This document shows, piece by piece, positions 33,434 through 44,149 of a DNA stretch of 64,000 nucleotides. Source of the stretch: Phyto melanocephala (lineage: Eukaryota; Arthropoda; Insecta; Diptera; Rhinophoridae); the NCBI GenBank assembly GCA_941918925.1, contig OW799233.1:44506275-44570274 (forward strand), written 5' to 3'. A model generated the notes under the pieces. It saw nothing but the letters and a program-made list of their open reading frames with translations. It was not told the DNA's origin and did no database searches. Both the position numbers and the translations under genes were made by a program. The first letter of the stretch is position 1, and every line of letters starts with the position of its first letter.

Positions 33434-34305
33434 CCAATCCCGGCGCGCGTTGCTACGCCCCTTCATGGATTTTAATCGCATTCTAAAGTTTAATCGAATA
33501 TCAAGTGCAAGGCTAAAAACTATAACTTTTTCTTTATGAGCGTGGCACTGCCCACTTTTCTAATTACAAAACTGTATAGTCATGACAGCTCAATAATTGT
33601 GCAAAGTTTCAGAAAAATCGGTCCAGTGTAAGTACCTCAAAATGATACCTTTTTTTGTGGGCGTGGCACTGCCCACTTTTCTAAATACGAAACTGTATAG
33701 TCATAACAACTCAATATGTGTGCAAAGTTTCAAAAAAATCGGACCAGTGCAAGTACCTCAAAATGATACCTTTTTTTTAATGGGCGTGGCACTGCCCACT
33801 TTTCTAATGACGAAAGTGTAAAGTCATGACAGCTCAGTATGTTTGCAAAGTTTCAGAAAATTCGGTCAGTGCAAGTAGCTAAAACTGATAACTAATTTTT
33901 TATGGGCGTGTCCCCGCCCACTTTTTCAATCACGAAATTATAAAGTCATGATAGCTCAATATGTGTGCAAAGTTTCAGAAAAATCGGTCCAGTGCAAGTA
34001 CCTTAAAATTAAAACTTTTTTAGGGGCGTGGCCCCGCCCACTTTTCTTATAACGAAATTATTTAGTCATGACAGCTCGATATGTGTGCAAAGTTTCAGAA
34101 AAATCGGTCAAGTGCAAGTAGCTGAAACTGATAACTAATTTTTTATGGGCGTGGCTCCGCCCACTTTTTTTCACCCATAAACACTCCCTGGTATGTGTAC
34201 AACAACTTACCAAAGTTTGAGCCCGATCGGTTTTACAGTTTCGGAGTCTATAGCTAACACACACACACACACACACTCACAGAGTTTCACTTTTATATAT
34301 ATAGA
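33430..34305 (-). mobile_element. Helitron-like non-autonomous element (family H), with empty (AC)n site
   Basis: Read on the minus strand it starts TCTATATATATAAAAGTGAA after an A and ends GGCTAG followed by T, fitting Helitron ends and A/T insertion. Inside are about six copies of a ~120-bp repeat with a GC palindrome (GTGGGC...GCCACGCCC) and the phrase GTGCAAAGTTTCAGAAAAAT. Near its start is an (AC)n tract at 34256-34276. No Rep/helicase is present. Confidence 0.65.
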
Positions 34306-34498
34306 TTTTTGATTTTTTAATTTTTTGATTGATTGCCGACCGTGTTGCCATATTGAAATTGCTAAATGCAGTATAAATTCAATTTGATTTAGTGCATTTA
34401 CGTGAAATCTAATACACGTTGGAATGGGAATAATTCAATAGTTAATTTGAATTAAGACTTTTAATGCAAATTAACGCTGTCGTCTGTCTATGGTATTA

Positions 34499-34869
34499 CT
34501 ATTATAGACTTACAAAAGTCTTTCGGTTCTTTTTAGGACGAAAACTCGGTTTAATCATTCTGCGATACGTTAATTTCAAATTTAAAAATCAGTGAAAATC
34601 TATAAGTCATTACCTGTTTTATGTAATGCTTTGCCGCAATAATTATTACTTATACTCTAAGCGTGTTAAACTAAATGAGAATTATAAAAAGTTATGTATT
34701 TGAATGAGTTCTGGCAAATTTCGTCTCTTGCGCAAGTTATTTTGTAATTTTCTTTTATTTTCCTTTGAACTTGGTTTCACGTTCAGACACAGCAATTAAC
34801 TTGCCCAAGTTTCGTTTTTTTTACATTTCTTATTTGTTTTTGGTTTCTCAATCAAAAACTTGCTTGTAC
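34499..34869. other. Intergenic, no feature seen
   Basis: AT-rich spacer of about 370 bp. Confidence 0.4.
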
Positions 34870-34877
34870 TTGCCGAG

Positions 34878-35554
34878 CAGCGTTGCCACTATTGGTCTTT
34901 TCCGACCAAAATGGTCGGACATTAATGGTCTTGGTCGGATGGTCGGCTAAACGTTATTTTGGTCTGTTAAGGAAAATGAACCATATTCATTTTAAGATAT
35001 TTAAAATACTGGTCGCTATTAAATTTTTCTGTTCTTGGCAACACTATTTTCTTTCCAGCAACGAAAAACAATCAAAATCAAACGTCACACGTGTGTAAGA
35101 CTATAAAAAATACGATAAGCCTATTTGTAAGGTGGTGCTACTCCTACAAAAAACGCATAACAGCAAGAAAAACTAAAGGAATTTTGTAGTTGTGTTCTTG
35201 GCTGTGCATGCCATCATAATTGTAAAAGTTGATGTGTGTTAACAAAACTTATTAAATGTGGCAGGACAAAACCAGTTCTAGTAACTGACTATATAGCAAA
35301 GCACGCAAGTAAAAATCTAATATATATTTTACAAAAAAAAAAAAAAATAAACCTTCTTTGATTGTTGATGAAACTACAAATGTGGCAATGAAGAAACACT
35401 ATGAATAAAAATCAAATTTTATTTAAAAAATACATACATAGTATGCATTAATTTGTTATTAAATATAAAAAAAAAAATTGGTCGGCTTTAATGGATTTTG
35501 GTTGGTTTTATAGGCAAATTTGGTCGGATAGATAATTTTTGAGTGGTAACGCTG
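34878..35554. mobile_element. hAT-like non-autonomous element with 8-bp duplication
   Basis: Inverted ends CAGCGTTGCCACT and AGTGGTAACGCTG bound a 677-bp element. A perfect 8-bp duplication TTGCCGAG lies at 34870-34877 and 35555-35562. The interior repeats TGGTCGG-type words near both ends. No transposase is seen. Confidence 0.9.
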
Positions 35555-35724
35555 TTGCCGAGTACAGGCAAGTGTGTACTCAAATATGAGATAAACACAG
35601 ACTTGCCTAATCTGAAATGTCTAAACATTAGTACTTACGTATAACATTATAAATCAAGTCATTACTAAAATACTTCTACGTAAGACAAACAATATGTAAT
35701 AGTCATTGAAAAGTATGTTGTTTA

Positions 35725-36006
35725 AGGTCATGACTGACTATCCTACAAAGTCGTGCGATTATGTCAAATAAAAATCTGATAGTTTTCTGTCCTACATGAA
35801 AAAATCGCAAAAATGCTTAGAAAAAGCAACTCTGATCGCACAGCAACTATTATTTCAGGAAAATTTCCAAAAGATTATCAAATCGGACACACTTGTCAAA
35901 AAATCTGTTACACATGTGCACTTTGTGTCCACACTATCACACTTTCTGAACACACAAACAATTTTTGACATATCGAATGACTAAATCTGATAGTCAGTCA
36001 TGGCCT
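35725..36006. mobile_element. Small Harbinger-like MITE
   Basis: A 282-bp element with ends AGGTCATGACTGACTATC and GATAGTCAGTCATGGCCT (one mismatch), flanked by TTA at 35722-35724 and 36007-36009. It has no coding content. Confidence 0.75.
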
Positions 36007-36357
36007 TTAGTAAGAGCAAATAATTACCTAGTTTTTGCTGGGTAGTAACAATAATATCAGTTTTATCAAATTCACAAAAGAAATAACATTATGAGAATAC
36101 AGTTTCTGTAATGTTTTTGCCTTCTCCTTTTTTTATTTATTAATTGAATAAGGGCCATTCGAGATTATAAAAACCATGTAAAGAAAAGATCTTTAAAAGG
36201 AGACATAAACAGTTTTTCGTTGTTGACACAGATATATATTAACCTTGTTGACTCCAGACTTCTTTCCACAATGAGTTTTAAAATTTAAATGTAATATTTT
36301 ACACAAACATTCGTTACACAGAAAAAATAAATATGAATTTCAATTACGAAATTAATA

Positions 36358-37277
36358 AAGGGTGTTTTTTTAAGCCCGATAGAACTTGAAATTGTAAAAA
36401 AAAACACAAAAAATTAAATTCTAATCAAAATTTTTTTTTTATTCGAAAGATCAATACGTGACATTAACATTTGAAAATGATTTCGGGCATATGGGCACCG
36501 CGGCTGTTCTTGACGAAGCGCATTCTGGACGTCCAATTTTGGGCCACTTTTTCGAGCACTGCTGGCCGTATGTCACGAATAACACGAACAATGCTGGCCT
36601 CCAAGGCGTCAATTGTTGTTGGTTTATCAGCATAAACCAGTGACTTCACGTAGCCCCACAGGAAATAATCGAGAGTTGTCAAATCGCACGACCTTGGAGG
36701 CCAATTGACAGGTCCATTTCTCAAAATCAACTTATCGCCAAATTTTGATTTCAATAAGTCGATGGTTGCGTTCGCCGTATGGCACGTAGCGCCATCCTGT
36801 TGAAACCACATCTCCTCCGGATCAATGTCATCCATATTTTCAAACAAAAAATCATTGATCATGGTGCGGTAACGATCTCCATTGACCGTAACGCGAGCTC
36901 CGGCCTCATTTTTGAAGAAATAAGGTCCGATGATGCCACCAGCGTGAAAACCGCACCAAACGGTGCATTTTTCTGGATGTAATGGAGTCTGAAGGGTCTC
37001 TTGTGGATTGGTCTCGCTCCATATGCGGCAATTTTGCTTATTAACAAACCCGTTAAGCCAAAAATGCGCCTCATCGCTGAACACAATTTTGCGATAAAAT
37101 TGGACGTCCAGAATGCGCTTCGTCAAGAACAGCCGCGGTGCCCATATGCCCGAAATCATTTTCAAATGTTAATGTCACATATTGATCTTTCGAATAAAAA
37201 AAAATTTTGATTACAATTTAATCTTTTGTGTTATTTTTTACAATTTCAAGTTCTATCGGGCTTAAAAAAACACCCTT
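36358..37277 (-). mobile_element. Tc1/mariner-like element with 183-bp inverted ends
   Basis: A 920-bp element with ends AAGGGTGTTTTTTTAAGCCC, flanked by TA at both sides (36356-36357, 37278-37279). The inverted ends (36358-36540 and about 37096-37277) include not only non-coding termini but also the last ~25 codons of the transposase. The N-terminal half of the gene is missing. Confidence 0.9.
36464..37165 (-). pseudogene. Mariner-like transposase, N-terminal half replaced
   Basis: A 233-codon frame. The genuine part runs from YRKIVFSDEAHFWLNGFVNK through WCGFHAGGIIGPYFFKNEAG, MWFQQDGATCHTA and NWPPRSCDLTTLDYFLWGYV to the C-terminus. All three candidate catalytic Asp residues are visible (SDE, QQD, CDL), with 36 residues between the last two. 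The first ~24 codons are antisense duplicate of the gene's own 3' end, not the native N-terminus, so the DNA-binding domain is absent and the protein cannot be functional alone. Confidence 0.85.
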
Positions 37278-38100
37278 TACTATAAATTAAAAAAAATGTT
37301 TAATTTTGCTCCAATCATCAAAATGATACTATTAATTAAATAGAAATTAATAGTTGTAATTGAAAAAATATTGCAAAAAATATCAATTAAAACAGTTTGT
37401 AAAAATTAATTAAAATTTTCCGTCTTTAAAAAAATAATATGAATCATGCCTATAATTGAAATTTGCGAGTTTTATAAATAAAAAATTTATTGTATCAGTA
37501 ATTTATATTATTAAATAATTATTTATATTTTAAATAAAATTACCCAAAAAGAAAAAAATAATTTTTACATTTCATTACTTATATAATAATAATTTATTAT
37601 AAGATGTAGGGTTTCACAAGTACACATATTATGCCATGTCAAATGCCGAATTTCTGAAAATAATTAGTAGCATCAATAATCTAGATATAATGGAATATTT
37701 ACCGGCAAAAAAGTTTGATCAGAGTATAGACTACTACTGACTTACGTATTAAAATGAGAATCTTAAGGAATATACCAGAATACAAGAAATATTAGCTTTT
37801 GACACATCCAACAAACGAAACTGGAAAAATGTATTATATTTAAAACAAGATATATTTATTATATGTGTGCACCTACCAGAACTATCTCTTGTAGGTTGTC
37901 CACTATTTTTCATTATTATTCTTTCTCTTGGATAACAAATATTAAATTTATCCTTCCAAAGAAAATTTAAAAAAAAAATGTCATTTAAAATAACATTTTT
38001 TATTTTTTCAACTGACAGAAATCTCAATGTTTTTTAAAAATACTTTATATCAATTAAAAAAATTAATTAAATCAAATAAAATTATAATTACAATTTAAAA
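37278..38100 (-). repeat. Interior of family M copy B with a conserved ORF-like block
   Basis: The minus strand has an open frame at 37749-38027 whose text WKDKFNICYPRERIIMKNSG and QPTRDSSG corresponds to 31590-31660 in copy A, where it is broken. A GTAGGT after DSSG looks like a splice donor, but splicing would give an early stop. The origin of this block is unknown. Confidence 0.5.
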
Positions 38101-39971
38101 ACAAGTAAGAGCACTATATTCGGCTGTGCCGAATATTTTATACCCACCACCCATTTTGTGTACATTTAAAGCACAATATTTATTATTTTGTTAATCGCTA
38201 TGGAATAATCTCTTTATAATAAAATATGTATCACTTTTTTTTGTAGAGGGTGGTTAAATTTTAAGGGTCCATGTTGAAGGTGAACTATACCTAGTCTTTA
38301 AATTTGTTTTCTGCATTTCATTTGACATTTCTCAATCTCAAACTTACTCAATTTGCTCCGTGGAAAGATACGCAAATGAGTAACGCTTTAAAGTTATTCA
38401 GGTTTTTTATAAAAATGGGCGTTCAAATCAAAATGCATTTTGTGCACTTCGTAATTCTTTTGATCAACATAATCGTTCAAATTCGTCCACAATCGGGAGA
38501 ATTGTAAAAAATATTTAAATTTCTGCAAAACAGGTCTGTATAAAATGTTAGAAAATCTGTGAATGCCTTCTTAGTGTTCTGAATGAGAACCATTGCTGTT
38601 TTTCGCGATAGTCTGGCAAAAGAGCAGTCAACCTCTCCTCATCATCATGCCCAACAATTGAGCATCAACATTGTCATTGAAAATCAGAACCATCAGATAG
38701 AGGAGTGGCGCCAAGGATGGGGGGGCCATTTGGCCGATATTTTGTTAAATACATAATTGAACCATACAAATATTATCATTATAAAAAGAAATGATAATAA
38801 TTTCCTAAATAATTTGTGTTTTATTTAAAATCAACATGGGCCCTTAAAATTTAACCACCCTTTATAACTTCGATATGATAGTAAAATGTTTTCGTAAATT
38901 TAGTCTTTTAGTGAAAGTGGGCGTTAAAGTAGGCGTGCCAATAAGGTTTCTGCTAATAAATATAACTTAGATATTTCAATATAGTCCTTTATTTTCCCAA
39001 AAACTTTGTCAATAGAGAAATTACATGAATTTAAGATAAACCGTTATATGGCGTAAAAGTGGGCGTGGCACCTTAATTTTCTGGCACAGTAATGACATTG
39101 CCTAGAAGGATATACGTAGCGAATTTGATCATCATACCTCATATTTTGGCGGTTTTATGAGCTTTTAAATTTCATTAACGGTAGATAACGTGAAAAGTGG
39201 GCGTTATAGTAGGCGTGTCAAAGTTGTTTTTGCTAATGAGTACAACTAAGATGTTTCAATATAGTCCTTTATTATTCCAAAATCTTTATTAATAGAGAAA
39301 TTATATGAATTTTAGGTAAAACGTTATATGGGAGGTGGTCGTAAAAGTGGGCGTGGCACATTGATTTTCCATTACAGAAAAGCTTCTCACCAAGAAGCAA
39401 AGTGTGCGAAATTTCAGAGTCGTACATCTAATTTTGTCCGTTTTATTAGGTTTTAAATTTAAAATATACTGAAGAATACACTGCGCGGTATAAATTTGCG
39501 TACATTTTTATCTATAACTCCTTTCCTAATGTATAACTGTAAGCAATTTTTGGGGAGAGATATTGTTTTGACTCGAGAAATATATATTCGAAGTTTCATG
39601 ACTGTACGTTAATGCGTTTGGACACAATTTCATTTTATTCGATGTTTGAAGGACACGGTTTTTTCGACCTACTCTTGCAATACGAGCTATAACTCACTTC
39701 CTAATATTCCGATTTAGCCCATTTTCAATACCAAACAAACCTTGTCTATAAGAAAGATTCTGGCAAAATTTGAGCCCCCTAGCTTTTTCGGTGCGACCTC
39801 TATTGTGCTTTCAACAGACGGACAGATGGACGGACATAGCTAGATCGTCATCAAATCAAACCCTGATTCAGAATATATGTACTTTATAGGTTCAAAAATG
39901 GATATTTCGATGTGTTACAAACGGAATGACAAAATGAATATACCCCCACCATTTTTTTGGTGGCGGGTATA
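38101..39971 (+). mobile_element. Dispersed repeat family P, long copy
   Basis: It begins ACAAGTAAGAGCACTATATT with the palindrome ATTCGGCTGTGCCGAAT, followed by TATACCCACC, and ends GGTGGCGGGTATAA. Inside are repeated 'gtgggcgt' blocks and text such as 'tggcaaaatttgagcccc...ttttcggtgcgac' and 'cagacggacagatggacgg'. A deleted mariner-like element sits at 38246-38862. No coding capacity is seen. Confidence 0.7.
38246..38862 (+). mobile_element. Deleted mariner-like element inside family P copy
   Basis: Ends AGGGTGGTTAAATTTTAAGG and CTTAAAATTTAACCACCCTT are flanked by TA (38244-38245, 38863-38864). The + strand retains an N-terminal transposase-like stretch (SNALKLFRFFIKMGVQIK) with later frame breaks, then directly a C-terminal-like EEWRQGWGGHLADILFNT. 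The catalytic core is deleted. Confidence 0.7.
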
Positions 39972-40135
39972 ACAAGTCAAAAAGTCAATTAAGTAAAGAA
40001 ATTTTAGGAATATTTTTTTATGTGTCATGTTTCTGTTCTGTTACAGTAAAGAAGTTTAAAATATCCACTAAATTAGAAACTCAATAAATGTTTAGTCTTT
40101 CGCCTAGTCTCTAATCTAGACTAAATCTGGCCTAT

Positions 40136-40412
40136 AATTTACTGCCGAGAGCTTTGTGTTGCTTCTCAATGCCAGTTTTGACTTTTAAGCACAAATTTCT
40201 TATGTTTTTCAATTCTAATTATAGTTGATACTGATAATATAGGGGTTTTTTTTGTTTTGTTTTAATATTGCTCTTTTAAACATGCTTGTAGGAGTTTAAT
40301 GGGTGTAAGGTGTTCTTGTTATTTTTAAAGAAAACTTGTAAAAAAATTTTTATTGGCCATATGGCTACATGTATTAGAAAGGAATTAATACATAAATAAA
40401 TAAATAAATAAT
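40136..40412 (+). mobile_element. Possible LINE 3' end with (AAAT)n tail
   Basis: A frame reading NLLPRALCCFSMPVLTFKHK is followed by a stop and, further on, a tail of AAATAAATAAAT at about 40392-40412. LPRAL...FK near a C-terminus recalls LINE ORF2 ends. Only a short fragment is present. Confidence 0.3.
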
Positions 40413-40675
40413 TTAGACTAATCTATCGTCTAGACTAAAGTTTAATCTATCGTATTGCCTAAAGTATAGCCTGAAGCCAAATATACTTTCGAGACTGCAG
40501 TCTAAATTATCGTCTAAACTAAAGTCTGGGGCCAAATTACGGCATTCGATCACGATTGAAATCTTACTCGAACGATCGAGTTCGCTGTGTTTTAGGTATA
40601 GAGATTCTAATAAGAATTTTTAAATTTCGATCACGTTCGAATACCATAATTTGTCTTCTGATATACCTGTGGCTT

Positions 40676-40914
40676 GGAGCTAAAAAGGCCAATGTCACTT
40701 TTTTGTTCTTTTGAGTTAATCATTGCATTAGATTTGTTTTCTTGCTCTATTTAATTATGGTTAAACAGCTAAAGTCTTACTTAACCCAGAACAGCTTCAT
40801 AAATAAAATGCTGGCCAATGTCACTATGAAAGCACCTATAAAAGTTAAAGTTCAATTAAAATTTTCTCAAAAGTAAATATTTTGAGATTGGCCCTTTTAG
40901 CTCCAAGCCACAGA
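40676..40914. mobile_element. 239-bp MITE with TA flanks
   Basis: Ends CCTGTGGCTTGGAGCTAAAA and TTTTAGCTCCAAGCCACAGA are inverted with few mismatches over about 31 bp. TA lies at 40674-40675 and 40915-40916. Confidence 0.75.
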
Positions 40915-41020
40915 TATAGTCTAGACTACAGTTCAGGGTATTGCCTAGGTTAAAGTAAGGTTATTGGTCAGGCCTTTAATCTAGCTTATGGTCTAGTCTA
41001 TTGTTTATGTTACATATGTT

Positions 41021-42110
41021 CGTCTAAATTATTTTCTTTATCTATTTTCTTATGTAATACATTAATATTTGAAAATTTATTTCTATTTCAGTAAAATTCC
41101 TGCGATAATAAAGTCATTAAAGTTTCTTCTTATTTCCCTTAAAAAATCCATATTTTTCTCTTCATTAACTTTACTGATTTCCTGCGAGTAGATACTTTTC
41201 AATTGAACAATTCTTTACAATCCCTTTACAAAATTATTCCATTTCAGTTTTCCATTGTTAGTAAACCAATAAGTATACATACAAAAACTTATTAATTTAA
41301 AATACAACAATTTTGTAATGGCTTTCTAATCGTTTAAAAATCACTTTCCCTTTTTTACTTTAGAATGACAACATGAAAAGCATTTACCCTTTAAATCATA
41401 TGCAGATTACACGAGTCAGTTTGTTGTTGGTTGGTAGTTGGTTACTTCTATTTTAATTTGTTTTCTCCCCACATGTTCTTTTTTTTTTTTTTTTCAAAAA
41501 TATATGCCAGATAATATTTTCCGCAATTATCTTTACGCAGTAGAGCGCATAAATTTTAAAGACCTTCTCCACACAACAAAGGAAATGGCAGCAGGAAAAC
41601 AAGATGAAGAAGAAAATAAATGCTGCAACAAACTAGATTTTCAAAATTCTGCGCGTTTTTAAATTACAACGGGGGCTTTTGTTTAAAGGATTTGATAATT
41701 TCATGGATATTAAAGTGTAGTTACAAAATAAATCCTTGTGTCAATTTTGCGGGTGGGTTTTATTTTATTTGTTTTTGTAGAAGGCAGAAGAATGTTAAAT
41801 TTATGTTTTGTAAATTTCTACAGAGACTATTAATTTGAAAAAGATAAAAAAATCCTTAAAATTTTGTACAATAAGTATTACCGTGTTATGTTTTTAGGGT
41901 AAATAATGTGCTTCTTTTCATACAGAAATAATTTATCGAAAATTTTCTATTGCAAAAAAAAAACACAATTTATTGTATTAAACGCAATTATTTTAACATG
42001 CACATTTCAATGATCTAAATATCTAATCCGATTTAGTAGTAGTTGATATTTAAACCCATTATCGATAATTATCTTAATATATTAAGGCAAAACAGGCATA
42101 TAATTATATT
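41021..42110. other. Intergenic, no gene seen
   Basis: AT-rich DNA with a T-run near 41480-41496. The frames at 41438-41662 and 41620-41838 have no conserved features. Confidence 0.4.
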
Positions 42111-42833
42111 TACCCTTCACCTGTGGTGCACAAGGGTATAAATAGCTTTGGAATTCCGTTTGTAATTTCTACAATTTTTATTTCCGACCCCATAAAGTAT
42201 ATTTTTCTGAAAGCTTATGAATAGAGGAGTCGATTAAGCCCTGACCGTCTGTCCGTCTGTCCGTGTGTTGGTTGAAATCAACTTTTAGAAGCAACTATAT
42301 GTTCCTCAGATCTCTATATGGTATCAATCTCTTGGAAATATCCAGGAATGATATTGAAATTCAGCACAATCGCCCCATAACTTTCTGAGATATGAGCAAA
42401 AAACCACGACCACCTTGTTTTTTTCACAATTACAACAACAACCTACATACATACATACTGGTTAAAGTAAACGTGGCATCGAATTCCAGCTGAGCCAAAG
42501 AAAATTTATTTTATTTTATTTAATATATTATTTATATTTTATTATTTTTTTTAATTTTAATTTAAAAAAAAATATAATAAAAAAAATTACAAAAAAAAAT
42601 TTAAAAAAAATTGTAAAAAATTTTTTTAAAAAATTTTTTTTTGTAATTTTTTTACTATTTTTTTTTATTTTTAATAAATTTTTTTTGTAATTTTTTTTTT
42701 TTTTTGGTATGTTTTTTACATGTATGTACGTATTTTATATGGGATGAATGGTAAGACAAACAATGATTGCATGACTACACGTTGTGAAGGGTATATAATA
42801 TTCGGCACGGCCGAATATAGCACTGTTACTTGT
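42111..42833 (-). mobile_element. Dispersed repeat family P, copy 2
   Basis: It starts TACCCTTCACCTGTGGTGCA and ends with the palindrome TATTCGGCACGGCCGAATA then GCACTGTTACTTGT. Between are conserved text for 'gaccccataaagtatat', 'gtctgtccgtctgtccgtgtg' and 'catcgaattccagctgagcc', followed by an A/T-only tract at about 42500-42710. Confidence 0.75.
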
Positions 42834-43199
42834 TTTTTAATGTTCCTAAACGTTAATGTGAACACACTTTTTTTGAATATTAAATATTTAAAAGCGATGT
42901 TATTAAATGCTTTTGAAACTTAAATGAATTGCAGTAAAATTTTGGCAACTAGTAATACTTTGTCTTATTTTATGAAGGCTAATGAATAGGTCAAACATAT
43001 TTGTTCAACTTACAACCTCATTGCAATGTTGTATCGATACAATTTGTTTAAAAGTTTACAGTATTATATTTTTGTTGTTGGTAATATTATTTTAAAACAT
43101 TTTGTAAAGCAATACAATTTCTCTTCATATTTGTTTACAAGTATTATATTAAATTCATACAGGGTTGGAAGAGATAATTTTTTTCTGCTTGAATTTTTT
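42834..43199. other. Spacer between two family P copies
   Basis: AT-rich, no recognised feature. Confidence 0.4.
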
Positions 43200-44057
43200 A
43201 TACCCTTCACACAGTGAAAAAGGATATATGTATATAGGTTTATCATTCCGTGTGAAATTTCTACAATTTTCATTTTCGACCCCATAAAGTAAATATTTTC
43301 TGAAAGCTTATGAATAGGGAAGTCGATTAAGCTCTGTCAGTCTGTCCGTTTGTCCGTGTGTATGTTGAAATCAACTTTTTGAAGCCCCCCGACATCGCTT
43401 GGACGGGTGAGGTATTAAAATATCAGAAATATTCGGGAGTAGATCGGTATTGAAAATCAGAAAAATCGGTACATAAACAACTGAGATATGAGCAAAAACC
43501 CACGACCACCTCGATTTTTTTTTCACAAAAACAACATTACAACAACAAAATACATACATACAAACGTATATACTGGTTAGAGAAAACGTAGCATCGAATC
43601 CCAGCTGAGCCAAAAAAATTTTTTTATAATAATTTTTTTTTATATTATTTTTTTTTATATTATTATTATTATTTTTTTAATATTTTTTATTCTTTTTTTA
43701 TTTTTTTTATATTATTTTTATGTATATTTTTTTAATTTTTCTTTAATTCTTTTTTATTTTTTATTTTCTATTTATTATTTATATTTTTATTATTTTTTCT
43801 TTAATTTTTTTTTATTTTTTTTTTAATTTTTTTTTAAATTTTTTTTATTATTTAAAATTTTTTTTTTAATTTTTTTTTAACATACATACGTAAAGTTATA
43901 ATTTAAAAATGGGTTGTTTTTATATATGTATGTTTTTTATGTGTATGTACGTATTTCATATGGGATGAATGGTGATACAAGCTATTGTTATTGCATGACT
44001 ACACGTTGTGAAGGGTATATAAGATTCGGCACGGCTAAATATAGCACTTTTACTTGT
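43200..44057 (-). mobile_element. Dispersed repeat family P, copy 3
   Basis: It has the same order as copy 2: TATACCCTTCACACAGTGAA, 'gaccccataaagt', 'gtccgtgtgtatgttgaaatc', 'gcatcgaatcccagctgagcc', an A/T-only tract (43614-43880), then 'gattcggcacggctaaatatagc' and ACTTGT. The palindrome is damaged here (GGCTAAAT). Confidence 0.75.
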
Positions 44058-44149
44058 TTAATATTATGTTATCGCCGACACTAAGATACAAAAAAAAATA
44101 TAATATTTAACCCTTTTCTCCGATTACTTTTATATAGAATAATGAAAAG

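Larger units (their letters stand above)
33027..34495. mobile_element. PIF/Harbinger-like element with a nested Helitron-like repeat
   Basis: Perfect inverted termini of about 36 bp begin TACCATAGACAGACGACAGC and end with its complement. Both sides carry a TTA duplication (33024-33026 and 34496-34498), the Harbinger signature. A short frame at 33245-33433 reads ENFRLNRKAFQKICIKF, like the start of a Harbinger nuclease. The nuclease itself is absent, so the copy is non-autonomous. An 876-bp Helitron-like element occupies 33430-34305. Confidence 0.85.
36317..40024 (-). mobile_element. Family M copy B, enlarged by two nested insertions
   Basis: It starts TA|CACAGAAAAAATAAATATG and ends AATATTTTTTTATGTG, reverse-oriented relative to copy A (31390). 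Blocks 36317-36357, 37278-38100 and 39972-40024 align with copy A. The rest is a mariner-like element (36358-37277) and a dispersed repeat (38101-39971). Copy A therefore shows the uninterrupted state. Confidence 0.75.
40070..41020. repeat. Degenerate 'tctagactaaagtctag' repeats
   Basis: Irregular short repeats of ctagacta, agtctaaat and atcgtcta words occur at 40100-40140, 40414-40530 and 40918-41010. It looks like an imperfect minisatellite interrupted by other sequences. Confidence 0.6.

Noticed and set aside
37749..38027. Two-exon mini-gene inside family M
   Set aside because: The donor- and acceptor-like sites exist, but joining them gives an immediate stop; recorded only as a conserved block.
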